Shown here piece by piece: positions 18,205 through 26,444 of a stretch of DNA of 64,000 nt. The DNA comes from Thetidibacter halocola (GTDB taxonomy: Bacteria; Pseudomonadota; Alphaproteobacteria; Rhodobacterales; Rhodobacteraceae). A program made the translations under genes and the position numbers. How positions within the stretch are numbered: position 1 is the stretch's first letter; the number at the start of each line of letters is the position of its first letter. The stretch lies in the NCBI RefSeq assembly GCF_018224955.1, contig NZ_JAGTUU010000001.1, positions 62,001 to 126,000 of the forward strand, written 5' to 3'. Under the pieces are notes generated by a model. The model saw only the letters and a program-made list of their open reading frames with translations, ran no database searches and was not told the DNA's origin.

Positions 18205-18978
18205 TCAGGCCGCGGTCCAGCCGCCGTCGACCGCGATGGCCGTGCCGGTGATCTGCGCCGCCGCGTCCGAGCACAGGAACAGCACCGTTCCTGCCAGTTG
18301 CTCGACCGTGACGAATTCCTTGGAGGGCTGCTTGGCCAGGATGACCTTCTCGATGGCCTCGTCCTCCGATATGCCGTAGCGCTTGGCCGTGTCGGGGATC
18401 TGCGCCTCGACCAGCGGGGTCAGCACGTAGCCTGGGCAGACCGCGTTGCAGGTGATCGGCTCCTTCGCGGTCTCGAGACCCACGGTCTTGGTCATGCCGA
18501 CCACGCCATGCTTGGCGGTGACATAGGCCGCCTTGAAGGGCGAGGCGCGCAACCCGTGCCCCGAGGCGATGTTGACGATCCGGCCCCAGCCAGCCTTGCG
18601 CATCATCGGCAGCGCCATGGCCGTGGTGTGAAAGACCGAGTTCATGTTGATCGCGATGATCGCGTCCCACTTGTCGGCGGGAAACTCGTCGATCGGCGCG
18701 ACGTGCTGGATGCCGGCGTTGTTCACCAGGATGTCGCATGCGCCCGCCTGTGTGATCAGCGCGCGGCACTCTTCGGGCTTCGACATGTCGGCCTTGATGT
18801 AGCGCGCGGTGACGCCGTGGTCGGCGGCGATCCCGGCGGCCAGCGCGTGATCCTCGTCCCGGTCGGTGAAGGAATTGAGCACCACGTTGGCGCCAGCCTT
18901 GGCCAGTTCTCGCGCGATGCCCAGCCCGATGCCGGAGTTCGATCCCGTGATGACGGCGGTCTTGCCCTTGAGCGTCAT
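18205..18978 (-). CDS. bdhA: 3-hydroxybutyrate dehydrogenase
   Basis: Short-chain dehydrogenase, 257 residues, interconverting 3-hydroxybutyrate and acetoacetate in polyhydroxybutyrate turnover. The cofactor motif TGSNSGIGLGIA is near residue 11, then NNAGIQHV. The catalytic Ser/Tyr/Lys are in ASGHGLRASPFKAAYVTAKHG, a pattern typical of this enzyme rather than generic SDRs. The ATG at 18978 has GGAGG 5 nt upstream. The C-terminal DGGWTAA is standard. Confidence 0.9.
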   Translation of the reverse strand: MTLKGKTAVITGSNSGIGLGIARELAKAGANVVLNSFTDRDEDHALAAGIAADHGVTARYIKADMSKPEECRALITQAGACDILVNNAGIQHVAPIDEFPADKWDAIIAINMNSVFHTTAMALPMMRKAGWGRIVNIASGHGLRASPFKAAYVTAKHGVVGMTKTVGLETAKEPITCNAVCPGYVLTPLVEAQIPDTAKRYGISEDEAIEKVILAKQPSKEFVTVEQLAGTVLFLCSDAAAQITGTAIAVDGGWTAA

Positions 18979-19069
18979 GGCGCCCTCCTGATGCTGTGTC
19001 CGTGTCGGAGTAATGCTGCGGGCGCGAGAAAGTTCAACCGCGATCCGGCCTGCCGTGCAAACAGGCACA

Positions 19070-19096
19070 AAAAAAACCCCGGCCGAAGCCGGGGTT
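19070..19096 (-). terminator. Strong minus-strand intrinsic terminator upstream of bdhA
   Basis: CCCCGGC/GCCGGGG with a 4-nt loop is flanked by AA/TT pairs and, on the minus strand, followed by an uninterrupted T-run of 8. No minus-strand gene precedes it. The next gene upstream (19259) is on the plus strand, so it must end a short transcript or attenuate a bdhA leader. Confidence 0.8.
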
Positions 19097-19250
19097 CAGT
19101 CATTGAGGCAGGTTTCATACAGGCAAGAAACCTATCGAGCAGTGCATCCTGTATAAGCGTTAATGCGCGCGAGTCCAAGCTAAAAGTTTGAAAAGGCGTG
19201 ACAGCACCGATAGGCTCGGGCCTTAACGATACAAGGCCAAACAGGGATTG
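19070..19250 (-). ncRNA. Candidate structured RNA or bdhA leader attenuator
   Basis: Ends at the terminator above. Within about 180 nt the minus strand can form a hairpin from 19127-19133 and 19110-19116 (AGGTTTC/GAAACCT, 10-nt loop). A competing pairing joins 19208-19214 with 19131-19137 (CCTATCG/CGATAGG). A third joins 19148-19154 with the hairpin loop 19117-19123 (ATACAGG/CCTGTAT), which would be a pseudoknot. The first two are mutually exclusive. The 5' end is not defined by any clear promoter. No matching RNA family is recognised. Confidence 0.45.
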
Positions 19251-19258
19251 TTGCGCAA

Positions 19259-21076
19259 ATGACAGGTGATTATTTCCACCGGGCGCGGACCGCCTGTGCA
19301 GCTGGCATGGCGGCGATTCTGCTGACCGCCGCAGCATGGGCAGAGCCGCAGCATGGCATCGCTATGTATGGCGACCCTGCACTGCCACCGGATTTTGTGT
19401 CCCTGCCCTATGCCAACCCCGATGCGCCCAAAGGTGGAAGGATCGTCACCGGCGAGGTCGGCAGTTTCGACAGTCTCAATCCCCACATCCTCAAGGGCAG
19501 CACGCCCTGGCAATTGCGCCTCATCGGCTACGAGTCCCTTATGGGCCGCAGCTGGGACGAACCCTTCACGCTTTATGGCCTGCTGGCCGAGTCGATCGAG
19601 GTCGGGCCGAATCGGGAATGGGCGGAATTCACCCTGCGGGAAGAGGCCCGATTCTCGGATGGCAGCCCCGTCACCGTCGAGGACGTGATGTGGAGCTACG
19701 AGATCCTCGGCACCGAGGGCCACCCGCGCTATCGCGGTGTCTGGGACAAGATCGACACCATGGAACAGACCGGGCCGCGCAGCATCCGCTTCACCTTCAA
19801 CGCCGAGGACCGCGAACTGGCTCTGCTGGTGGGCATGCGACCGGTGATGAAAAAGGCGCAGTGGGACGGCCTCAGTTTCGCCGAGTCGGGCCTGGACGTG
19901 ATCCCGATCGCCAGCGCGCCCTATGTCGTCACCGATTTCGAGGCAGGCCGTTTCGTCGAGCTCACGCGCAATCCCGACTACTGGGGCCGCGACCTGCCCT
20001 TCATGCGGGGCCAGGCCAACCTGGACACGATCCGGCTGGAATTCTTCGGCGACGGCACCGCCCAGTTCGAAGCCTTCAAGGCCGGGTTGCTGAATTCCAA
20101 CCGCGAGTTCAATGCCGAGAAATGGGAGCGGCAATACGACTTCCCCGCCATAGCCGACGGGCGCATGGTGAAATCCGTGGTCCCGCACCAGCGTCCCACG
20201 GGCATGACCGGGTTTGTGATGAATTCGCGCAAGCCGCAATTCCGCGACTGGCGCGTGCGCGAGGCGCTGATCAACGCCTTCAACTTCGAATACATCAACG
20301 AGACGATGACCGGCTCGGCACAAAGCCGCATCACCTCGTATTTCTCGAACTCGGTCCTTGGCATGGGGCATGACCCGGCCGAGGGGCGCGTGCGCGAATT
20401 CCTTCTGCCCTATGCCGACGAACTGCCGCCCGGCGTGCTCGAAGGCTACAGCCTGCCGGTGGGCGACGGCACCGCGCGCAACCGCGCCAACCTGGCCCGC
20501 GCGATGGATCTTTTCGCCGAGGCAGGCTGGACCGTGCAGGACGGCGTGATGCAGAACGCGACCGGCCAGCCCTTTACCTTCGAGATCGTGCTTTCCAACG
20601 GCGCGACCGAGGAACAGACGATCATCGACATCTATGTCGAGGGGCTGAGACGGATCGGCATCACGCCCACCGTGACCGCCATCGACAGCGCCCAATACAA
20701 GGAACGCGAAAGCGCCTTCGATTTCGACATGACCTATTTCCGCCGTGGCCTGTCGCTGTCCCCGGGCAACGAGCAGTATCTCTACTGGGGTTGCGCTGCC
20801 GCCGAGACAGAGGGTTCACGGAACCTGATGGGCATGTGCTCGCACGCGGCCGAGGCGATGATCGACAAGCTGTTGAACGCCCGCAACCAGGAGGATTTCG
20901 TCGCCGCCGCCAAGGCGTTGGACCGGGTGCTGATGGCGGGTCGCTACGTGATCCCGATCTACGAATGGAACATCAGCCGCATCGCCCATGCGAAGGAACT
21001 GACCTTTCCCGACTACATTCCGATCTACGGCGACTGGATCGGCTGGCAGCCCGATGTCTGGTGGTGGCAGGAGTAG
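19259..21076 (+). CDS. Peptide ABC transporter substrate-binding protein, YejA-like
   Basis: Family-5 extracellular solute-binding protein, 605 residues. A signal peptide (about 1-28) is followed by HGIAMYGDPALPPDF and YANPDAPKGG, the N-terminal signature of the YejA group that binds oligopeptides. FDSLNPHILKG and the long two-lobed domain follow. The permease and ATPase genes (yejBEF type) that usually accompany it are absent; an entericidin-like gene comes next. It may feed a transporter encoded elsewhere. Confidence 0.88.
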   Translation: MTGDYFHRARTACAAGMAAILLTAAAWAEPQHGIAMYGDPALPPDFVSLPYANPDAPKGGRIVTGEVGSFDSLNPHILKGSTPWQLRLIGYESLMGRSWDEPFTLYGLLAESIEVGPNREWAEFTLREEARFSDGSPVTVEDVMWSYEILGTEGHPRYRGVWDKIDTMEQTGPRSIRFTFNAEDRELALLVGMRPVMKKAQWDGLSFAESGLDVIPIASAPYVVTDFEAGRFVELTRNPDYWGRDLPFMRGQANLDTIRLEFFGDGTAQFEAFKAGLLNSNREFNAEKWERQYDFPAIADGRMVKSVVPHQRPTGMTGFVMNSRKPQFRDWRVREALINAFNFEYINETMTGSAQSRITSYFSNSVLGMGHDPAEGRVREFLLPYADELPPGVLEGYSLPVGDGTARNRANLARAMDLFAEAGWTVQDGVMQNATGQPFTFEIVLSNGATEEQTIIDIYVEGLRRIGITPTVTAIDSAQYKERESAFDFDMTYFRRGLSLSPGNEQYLYWGCAAAETEGSRNLMGMCSHAAEAMIDKLLNARNQEDFVAAAKALDRVLMAGRYVIPIYEWNISRIAHAKELTFPDYIPIYGDWIGWQPDVWWWQE

Positions 21077-21167
21077 CGCCGCCCGGATCTTGGATCGAGC
21101 CGCTTTTTCTGATAGGAACCACAGCGACACGGCGGCGTGAGACCGCAGAGCAGACATGAGGCAAAGC

Positions 21168-21284
21168 ATGAAACGGGTGGCATTCCCCCTTCTCCTGGCG
21201 ATCGCGCTTGCCGGATGCGGCACGGTCGAGGGCATCGGCAACGACATCTCGTCGGGCGCACGCACGGTGCAAGGCTGGTTCTGA
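21168..21284 (+). CDS. Entericidin A/B-family small lipoprotein
   Basis: 38 residues. A hydrophobic signal peptide ends in the lipobox LAGC with Cys17 as the lipidated residue. GTVEGIGNDISSGAR follows, the short conserved tail of entericidins, membrane lipopeptides linked to stationary-phase lysis. The second ATG is chosen because GAGG sits 6 nt before it; an ATG 12 nt upstream gives 42 residues. It lies between the YejA-like gene and a response regulator. Confidence 0.85.
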   Translation: MKRVAFPLLLAIALAGCGTVEGIGNDISSGARTVQGWF

Positions 21285-21354
21285 GGACTAAGACCTTTCG
21301 CCTAAAGACCCGCGCCCGCCGCATCCCCTATGCTGCAAGCAGGCGGGGAGAAGG

Positions 21355-22059
21355 GTGACGACCATGATCGAAAAGGCGCGCAACATCGGAACTGTCGGCG
21401 GCGGCGCGGCGCTGGTGGTCGACGACCATCCGTTGTTCTGCGACGCGCTGACCCTGACGCTGCAATCCATCGCCGATTTCGACGAGATCCGCAGTGCGGG
21501 CACGCTGGAAAAAGCGCTGGAGATCGTCGCGCAGGACGACCGGGTCGGTCTGATCGTGCTGGACCTGAACCTGCCCGACGTGAACGGGCTGGACGGGTTG
21601 GTGCGGCTGCGCAATGCCGCGCCCGCCGCCCCCATCCTGATCGCCTCGTCGATGGCCGACAACCGGATGATTTCCCACGCGCTCAAGGCCGGGGCCAACG
21701 GGTTCGTGCCGAAACACTCGCAGCGCTCAGTCTTCCGTCGCGCCTTCGAGGCGGTGCAGGCGGGACAGTCCTTTGTCCCGGACAACTACATCGAACCCTC
21801 GGGCGGTGGCGGCGACGACGCGCCGGGCGACGCGCTGGCGCGACTGGCCTCGCTAACCAACCAGCAGGCGCGCATCCTGCACCTGATCTGCGAGGGCAAG
21901 CTGAACAAGCAGATCGCGTATGACCTGTCCATCGCCGAGACCACGGTCAAGGCGCATGTCACCGCCATCATGCGCAAGCTCGGCGTCCAGAGCCGCACGC
22001 AGGCGGTGCTGATCGCGCAGGAGGCGCGCTTTGCGCGGGTCTTGCCAACCGACGCGTAA
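21355..22059 (+). CDS. NarL/FixJ-family response regulator
   Basis: 234 residues from GTG; ATG at 21364 is also plausible. The receiver domain shows VVDDHPLF, phosphoacceptor Asp in LIVLDLNLPDVNG and Lys in GFVPKHSQRS. The C-terminal LuxR-type helix-turn-helix includes IAETTVKAHVTAIMRKLGV. It sits just before a FIST gene and a hybrid kinase on the same strand, suggesting it is the output regulator of that signalling module. Confidence 0.9.
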   Translation: MTTMIEKARNIGTVGGGAALVVDDHPLFCDALTLTLQSIADFDEIRSAGTLEKALEIVAQDDRVGLIVLDLNLPDVNGLDGLVRLRNAAPAAPILIASSMADNRMISHALKAGANGFVPKHSQRSVFRRAFEAVQAGQSFVPDNYIEPSGGGGDDAPGDALARLASLTNQQARILHLICEGKLNKQIAYDLSIAETTVKAHVTAIMRKLGVQSRTQAVLIAQEARFARVLPTDA

Positions 22060-22100
22060 GGCTCTTAACCTGTCTTCAGCCATAGTGATGGGAAACGAAG

Positions 22101-23276
22101 GTGGACGGAGCGGGTCACGGCTCTGCCCGGGAGGAGACGGCTACCACGCATGGCACGCTGCGCATCGCGCAGGTCGATGCCCGGAGCCCCGATGCCGCCG
22201 CCCGGTTGCATCAGGCCTTGGGCAACGGCCCGTTCGCGCTTCTGTGCCTGTTCGCCTCACCGGATGCGGATTTTCCGGCGCTGATCGGCAGCGCGGGCAC
22301 TCTTTTTGTCGGCATGCCGGTACTGGGCTGCACCACGGCGGGCGAACTGGGCGCGATGGGCTACGAGGAAGGCCAGATCATCGCGATTGCCTTTCCCGCA
22401 AACTTCTTTTCGGTGTCCACCTATGCCATCGAGGGCTTGCAGGAATTCGATCAGCAGGCCGAGATCGACCGGCTGATCCAGTCGCGCCTGGCCCTGGCAA
22501 GCCGGGCGCCCGACATGGCGTCGGAATTCGCCTTTCTGATGGTCGACGGCCTGTCGCTGCGCGAGGAACATCTGACCGCCGCGCTGGCCTCGGGACTGGG
22601 GCCGATGCCGCTGTTCGGTGGCTCGGCGGGCGACGGCACACGGTTCAAGGCGACCTGGCTGGCGCATGACGGTCGCGTCCTTCGGGATGCCGCGCTGGTC
22701 GCGCTGATCCGCTCGCGCTGCCCGGTCCGGGTGTTCAGCCTCGACCATCTCGTTCCGACCGAGACGCGCATGGTCGTGACCCGCGCCGATCCGGAACGCC
22801 GCCTGGTGCAGGAGATCAACGCCGAACCGGCCGCGCAGGAATACGCGCGCCTGCTCGGCAAGGACCCGAACCAGCTGTCACCCTTCATATTCGCCTCGCA
22901 TCCGGTGGTCGTGCGCCTGGGCGACAGCCACCATGTCCGCGCCATCCAGCAGGTCGACGAGGACGGCGACCTGGTGTTCTTTTCGGCGATCAACGAGGGG
23001 ATGGTTCTCACGCTGGCGCAGCACCAGGACATCTCGGCCCACCTTGAACAGGCCCTGTCGGCGCTGGAAGGCAAGGGCGCACCGGATCACGTCCTTGGCT
23101 GCGACTGCATCCTGCGGCGGATCGAGGCTGGGCAGATGCAGAAGACGCACGAGATCTCGGACATCCTGCGGCGCCACCGCGTCATCGGCTTTTCCACCTA
23201 TGGCGAGCAGTTCGGCGCGCTGCATGTCAACCAGACGCTGACCGGCGTCGCCATCTATCCCCCCGAAGAGAGCTAG
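22101..23276 (+). CDS. FIST-domain signal sensor, NosP-like
   Basis: 391 residues. The N-terminal FIST domain covers about 20-215, with GCTTAGELGAMGYEEG and FGGSAGDG motifs. The FIST_C domain covers about 220-375, with QEYARLLGKDP and FSTYGEQFG. There is no signal peptide, so it is cytoplasmic. In Pseudomonas and relatives, FIST proteins of this type (NosP) bind heme, sense nitric oxide and control a partner hybrid kinase encoded next door, as here with a 3-nt gap. Start is GTG. Heme binding is inferred from family, not visible. Confidence 0.85.
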   Translation: MDGAGHGSAREETATTHGTLRIAQVDARSPDAAARLHQALGNGPFALLCLFASPDADFPALIGSAGTLFVGMPVLGCTTAGELGAMGYEEGQIIAIAFPANFFSVSTYAIEGLQEFDQQAEIDRLIQSRLALASRAPDMASEFAFLMVDGLSLREEHLTAALASGLGPMPLFGGSAGDGTRFKATWLAHDGRVLRDAALVALIRSRCPVRVFSLDHLVPTETRMVVTRADPERRLVQEINAEPAAQEYARLLGKDPNQLSPFIFASHPVVVRLGDSHHVRAIQQVDEDGDLVFFSAINEGMVLTLAQHQDISAHLEQALSALEGKGAPDHVLGCDCILRRIEAGQMQKTHEISDILRRHRVIGFSTYGEQFGALHVNQTLTGVAIYPPEES

Positions 23277-23279
23277 GCC

Positions 23280-25490
23280 ATGTCCCTCGTCAATCCCTCG
23301 GACAGTCTCGAACGGCAGAACGAGAAGCTGATCAAGATCGCGGGGGCGCTGATGCGCCGGGTGGAATACGGCAGCGAGCAGAGCAGCGCCGCCTATGCCC
23401 AGTTCGAACGCGCCGCGCTGCTGGAACGCCGGGTGCGGGAACGCACGCGCGACCTCGAACGCACGCTGGACCTGCTGCACGAATCGAACGCCCAGCTTGG
23501 CCGCGCCAATGCCGAGGCCGAGACCGCGCGCTCCAACCTGGCCGACGCGATCGAGACCGTCTCCGAAGGGTTTGCCCTGTTCGACCCGCAGGATGTCATG
23601 GTGATGTGCAACTCGCGCTTTTGCCGCGATTTCCGCGATACCGCCAATGACCTGCGCCCTGGCCTGCCCTTTGCATCTTACGTCGATGAGGTCAGCCGGT
23701 CGCGTTTCCTGGCCCTGCCCGACGGCCAGACGCCCGAGGCCTGGGCCGCGCAGCGCATCCGGCGGCACCGGGATCGGAGGGTGATGTTCAACGTCCAGCT
23801 GGCGCATGACCGCTGGTTGCAGGTGTCCGAGCACCGCACCGGCAACGGCGGCACGGTGGTGGTGCAGACCGACGTGACAGACCTGGTCCGGCTGGAACGG
23901 CAGGAACGGGCGCGGCTGCGGGACAAGCAGACCCGCATGATCCGCGCTACGCTGGATCACCTCAACCAGGGTGTCTGCATTTTTGATGAACATGCCCGCC
24001 TGCTGGGCTGGAACGACAAGCTGGGCACGCTGTTCGGCCTGCCGGCGCGGCGCCTGCAACTGGGCGTCAGTTTCTTCGGCCTGCTCGACCGGCTCGACGA
24101 GGACGTGGTGTTCACCCGCGGCATCGACCGCGACGGGTTCACCCGCTGGGCACGGGCCGAGGGGCCGCGCGGCCCGGTCAGCTTCGAGATCCGCCGCGGC
24201 GGCGGTGCGGTGTTGCAGGTCTTTGGCCGCGGCATGCCCGACCGCGGCTTCGTGATCTCGGTGACCGATGTCACCACCGAACGCGAGGCCGCCGAGAAAC
24301 TGGCGCAGCTGAACGAGATCCTCGAACAGCGCGTGATGGAACGGACGCTGGAACTGGAGGACGCGCTGTCGGCGGCCGAGCGTGCCAACGCGTCGAAATC
24401 ACGGTTTGTCGCGGCAGCCAGCCACGACCTGCTGCAACCGCTTTCGGCGGCAAAGCTCTACATCGCCTCACTGAACGACCGCTGCGCCGGTGGCGACGAC
24501 GGCGTGATCCTGTCCAAGGCGGAATCGGCCCTGACCAGCGCCGAGCAGATCATCGACGCGCTGCTGGACATCTCGAAACTGGACGGCGACGGGCTCAGCC
24601 TCGACATCCGGCGGGTCGCGCTGCGCGACATCTTCGCACCGCTGCGCGACGAGATGGAGGTGCTAGCCGCGCGCAAGGGGCTGGACCTGCGGTTCGTCCC
24701 ATCGGACCTGATGGTGGAAAGCGATCCGGCCTACCTGCGCCGCATCCTCCAGAACCTGCTGGCCAACGCGGTGCGCTATACCGAGACGGGCCGCGTGCTT
24801 GTGGGCGTGCGGCGCAATGGCGGGTCGGCCCGGATCGAGGTCTGGGACACCGGGCCGGGCATCGCCGAAGAGGACCAGAACGCCATATTCGAGGAATTCC
24901 GCCGGCTCGACGCGACGCGAGGGACGTCCGAGGGGCTGGGCCTGGGCCTGGCCATTGTCGAACGCGCCTGCGCGCGTCTGGGTCATCCGCTGGGCCTGTG
25001 GTCGGAACCGGGACGCGGCAGCTGTTTCATGGTGAACGTTCCCATCGCGGGCCGGGCCGAACCCAACAGGCCGACGCTGGCGCGGCAATCGGCGCGGCCG
25101 GCGGGGCTCGCGCAATCCGGGTTGATCGCGCTTCTGGTGGAAAATGAACCCCAGATGCGCCGCGCCATGTCGGTGCTGATGGAAAGCTGGGGCGTCAGCG
25201 TGATCGAGGCCGAGGATGCGCCCGGCGCGCTGACGCTGCTTGACGATCTCCAGATCACGCCGGACGCTCTGGTGCTGGATTACCAGCTGGGCCCAGGCCC
25301 CAGCGGCCTGACGCTGTATCGCATGATCGAGGATCGGCTGGGCGCCCTGCCCTGCGTGATCGTCTCGGCCGACCGCTCTTCCGCGCTGCGGCAGGGGTGC
25401 AAGGATCTCGGCCTGGCACTTCTGGCGAAACCACTGGACAGGCACAAGCTGGCAGCCTTCCTGGAACGCGCGGCCGTGCTCATGGCGTGA
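23280..25490 (+). CDS. Hybrid sensor histidine kinase, NahK-like
   Basis: 736 residues, soluble. An N-terminal coiled coil (about 40-90) precedes two PAS_7-type domains (about 88-203 and 222-340). HisKA follows with phospho-His382 in ASHDLLQPLSAAK, then HATPase_c with NLLANAVRYT, DTGPGI and GLGLGLAIV. A C-terminal receiver has phosphoacceptor Asp667 and Lys717. The architecture and the FIST neighbour match the NosP/NahK pair, where NO-bound NosP tunes kinase activity. The output is likely the NarL-type regulator upstream, possibly through a phosphotransfer protein encoded elsewhere. Confidence 0.9.
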   Translation: MSLVNPSDSLERQNEKLIKIAGALMRRVEYGSEQSSAAYAQFERAALLERRVRERTRDLERTLDLLHESNAQLGRANAEAETARSNLADAIETVSEGFALFDPQDVMVMCNSRFCRDFRDTANDLRPGLPFASYVDEVSRSRFLALPDGQTPEAWAAQRIRRHRDRRVMFNVQLAHDRWLQVSEHRTGNGGTVVVQTDVTDLVRLERQERARLRDKQTRMIRATLDHLNQGVCIFDEHARLLGWNDKLGTLFGLPARRLQLGVSFFGLLDRLDEDVVFTRGIDRDGFTRWARAEGPRGPVSFEIRRGGGAVLQVFGRGMPDRGFVISVTDVTTEREAAEKLAQLNEILEQRVMERTLELEDALSAAERANASKSRFVAAASHDLLQPLSAAKLYIASLNDRCAGGDDGVILSKAESALTSAEQIIDALLDISKLDGDGLSLDIRRVALRDIFAPLRDEMEVLAARKGLDLRFVPSDLMVESDPAYLRRILQNLLANAVRYTETGRVLVGVRRNGGSARIEVWDTGPGIAEEDQNAIFEEFRRLDATRGTSEGLGLGLAIVERACARLGHPLGLWSEPGRGSCFMVNVPIAGRAEPNRPTLARQSARPAGLAQSGLIALLVENEPQMRRAMSVLMESWGVSVIEAEDAPGALTLLDDLQITPDALVLDYQLGPGPSGLTLYRMIEDRLGALPCVIVSADRSSALRQGCKDLGLALLAKPLDRHKLAAFLERAAVLMA

Positions 25491-25498
25491 CGGGGCGC

Positions 25499-25924
25499 TC
25501 AGCCCTGGAACGCGCCGGACAGGTAATCGGCCATCCGGGCGCGCACGCCCTCGGGCCAGTGGCGCGGCCGGATCACGTCGAGATCGGACAGGACCAGCGT
25601 CAGCGCCATCTTGACCCGCGCCTCGCCGCCGCAAGTGGCCGCAAGGTCCAGGTCAATCGCACTGCGCCCGATCCGTTGCACGCTTAATCGCCAGACCAGG
25701 TGATCGCCGAGGCGCGAGGCCCTTGGATACTCGGCATCGCAGCGCACCACGGGCACGCTGGCGGACTCGCCTCCGATCATTCGGGCAAAAGACCAGTCCA
25801 GCGCCTCGTCGAACCAGCTTTCGACGACATGCATGGCCATTTCCGAGTATCGGGGAAAGTGAACGATTCCAGTTGCGTCACAGTGATGGCAGAGCACTTG
25901 CAGGTGCAGCTTGTAGATCGTCAT
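25499..25924 (-). CDS. Hotdog-fold acyl-CoA thioesterase, 4-hydroxybenzoyl-CoA type
   Basis: 141 residues. The family start motif HCDATGIVHFPRY supplies the catalytic Asp16, and EMAMHVVESWFDEAL is the central helix. Enzymes with this pattern hydrolyse aromatic or short acyl-CoA esters. It is convergent with the hybrid kinase gene, which ends 8 nt away. No aromatic-pathway genes are adjacent, so the substrate stays open. Confidence 0.82.
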   Translation of the reverse strand: MTIYKLHLQVLCHHCDATGIVHFPRYSEMAMHVVESWFDEALDWSFARMIGGESASVPVVRCDAEYPRASRLGDHLVWRLSVQRIGRSAIDLDLAATCGGEARVKMALTLVLSDLDVIRPRHWPEGVRARMADYLSGAFQG

Positions 25925-26040
25925 GTGAAGTTCGGTCGCCCCTTTCCCGGCCTTTGAGCGAGGCCCGTTTTGGGAAATGGTTAAACACGCGACACCGACC
26001 CGGCAACAGGTTTTTCCCGCTTCAGGCCGCGACCTTGGGA

Positions 26041-26319
26041 CTACATCATCCCCGGACAGCCGCTCGGCGGCCTCGGCAGGCCCAGTTGCTGCGGATTGAC
26101 GATCAGGATCCAGCGCTCGGGATAGCCCGGTGCCTGGGTGCGTCGATAGGTGCAGCCCTCGGGCGTTGTCCGGTAGTCACCTGCAACCGGGCCCGGCGCC
26201 ATGCCCTGCGCGTCGATGAAGGGCGGCGCCTGGGTAAAGGTGGTCCCGGGTGCCTCCTGCGGCGCCAGCGTGCCGGCAAGGCCGAGCGCGGCAAGGGTGA
26301 CAAACGTCTGGAAAGCCAT
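26041..26319 (-). CDS. Small secreted protein of unknown function
   Basis: 92 residues. The ATG at 26319 has AGGAG 6 nt upstream. A short signal peptide (MAFQTFVTLAALGLAGTLA) is followed by a Pro-rich segment, two Cys (CTYRR and GCPGMM) that could form a disulfide, and an aromatic core YPERWILIVNP. I do not recognise a family. It stands alone between a thioesterase and a kinase on the same strand. Confidence 0.6.
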   Translation of the reverse strand: MAFQTFVTLAALGLAGTLAPQEAPGTTFTQAPPFIDAQGMAPGPVAGDYRTTPEGCTYRRTQAPGYPERWILIVNPQQLGLPRPPSGCPGMM

Positions 26320-26444
26320 GAGAACTCCTGCGGTCGGGGGCGGGCACACGGCCCGGACGATGGCAGCCTCGCCGATGCGCGGCGCCGCGCCGGGGCACGG
26401 ACATGGCGAAACCGGGGCGAAAGCGCCGGATTTGAACGATGGCT

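Noticed and set aside
19097-19258. Small protein encoded on the minus strand before the bdhA terminator
   Set aside because: The only short frames run into the terminator stem, lack ribosome sites and look random; a structured RNA fits better.
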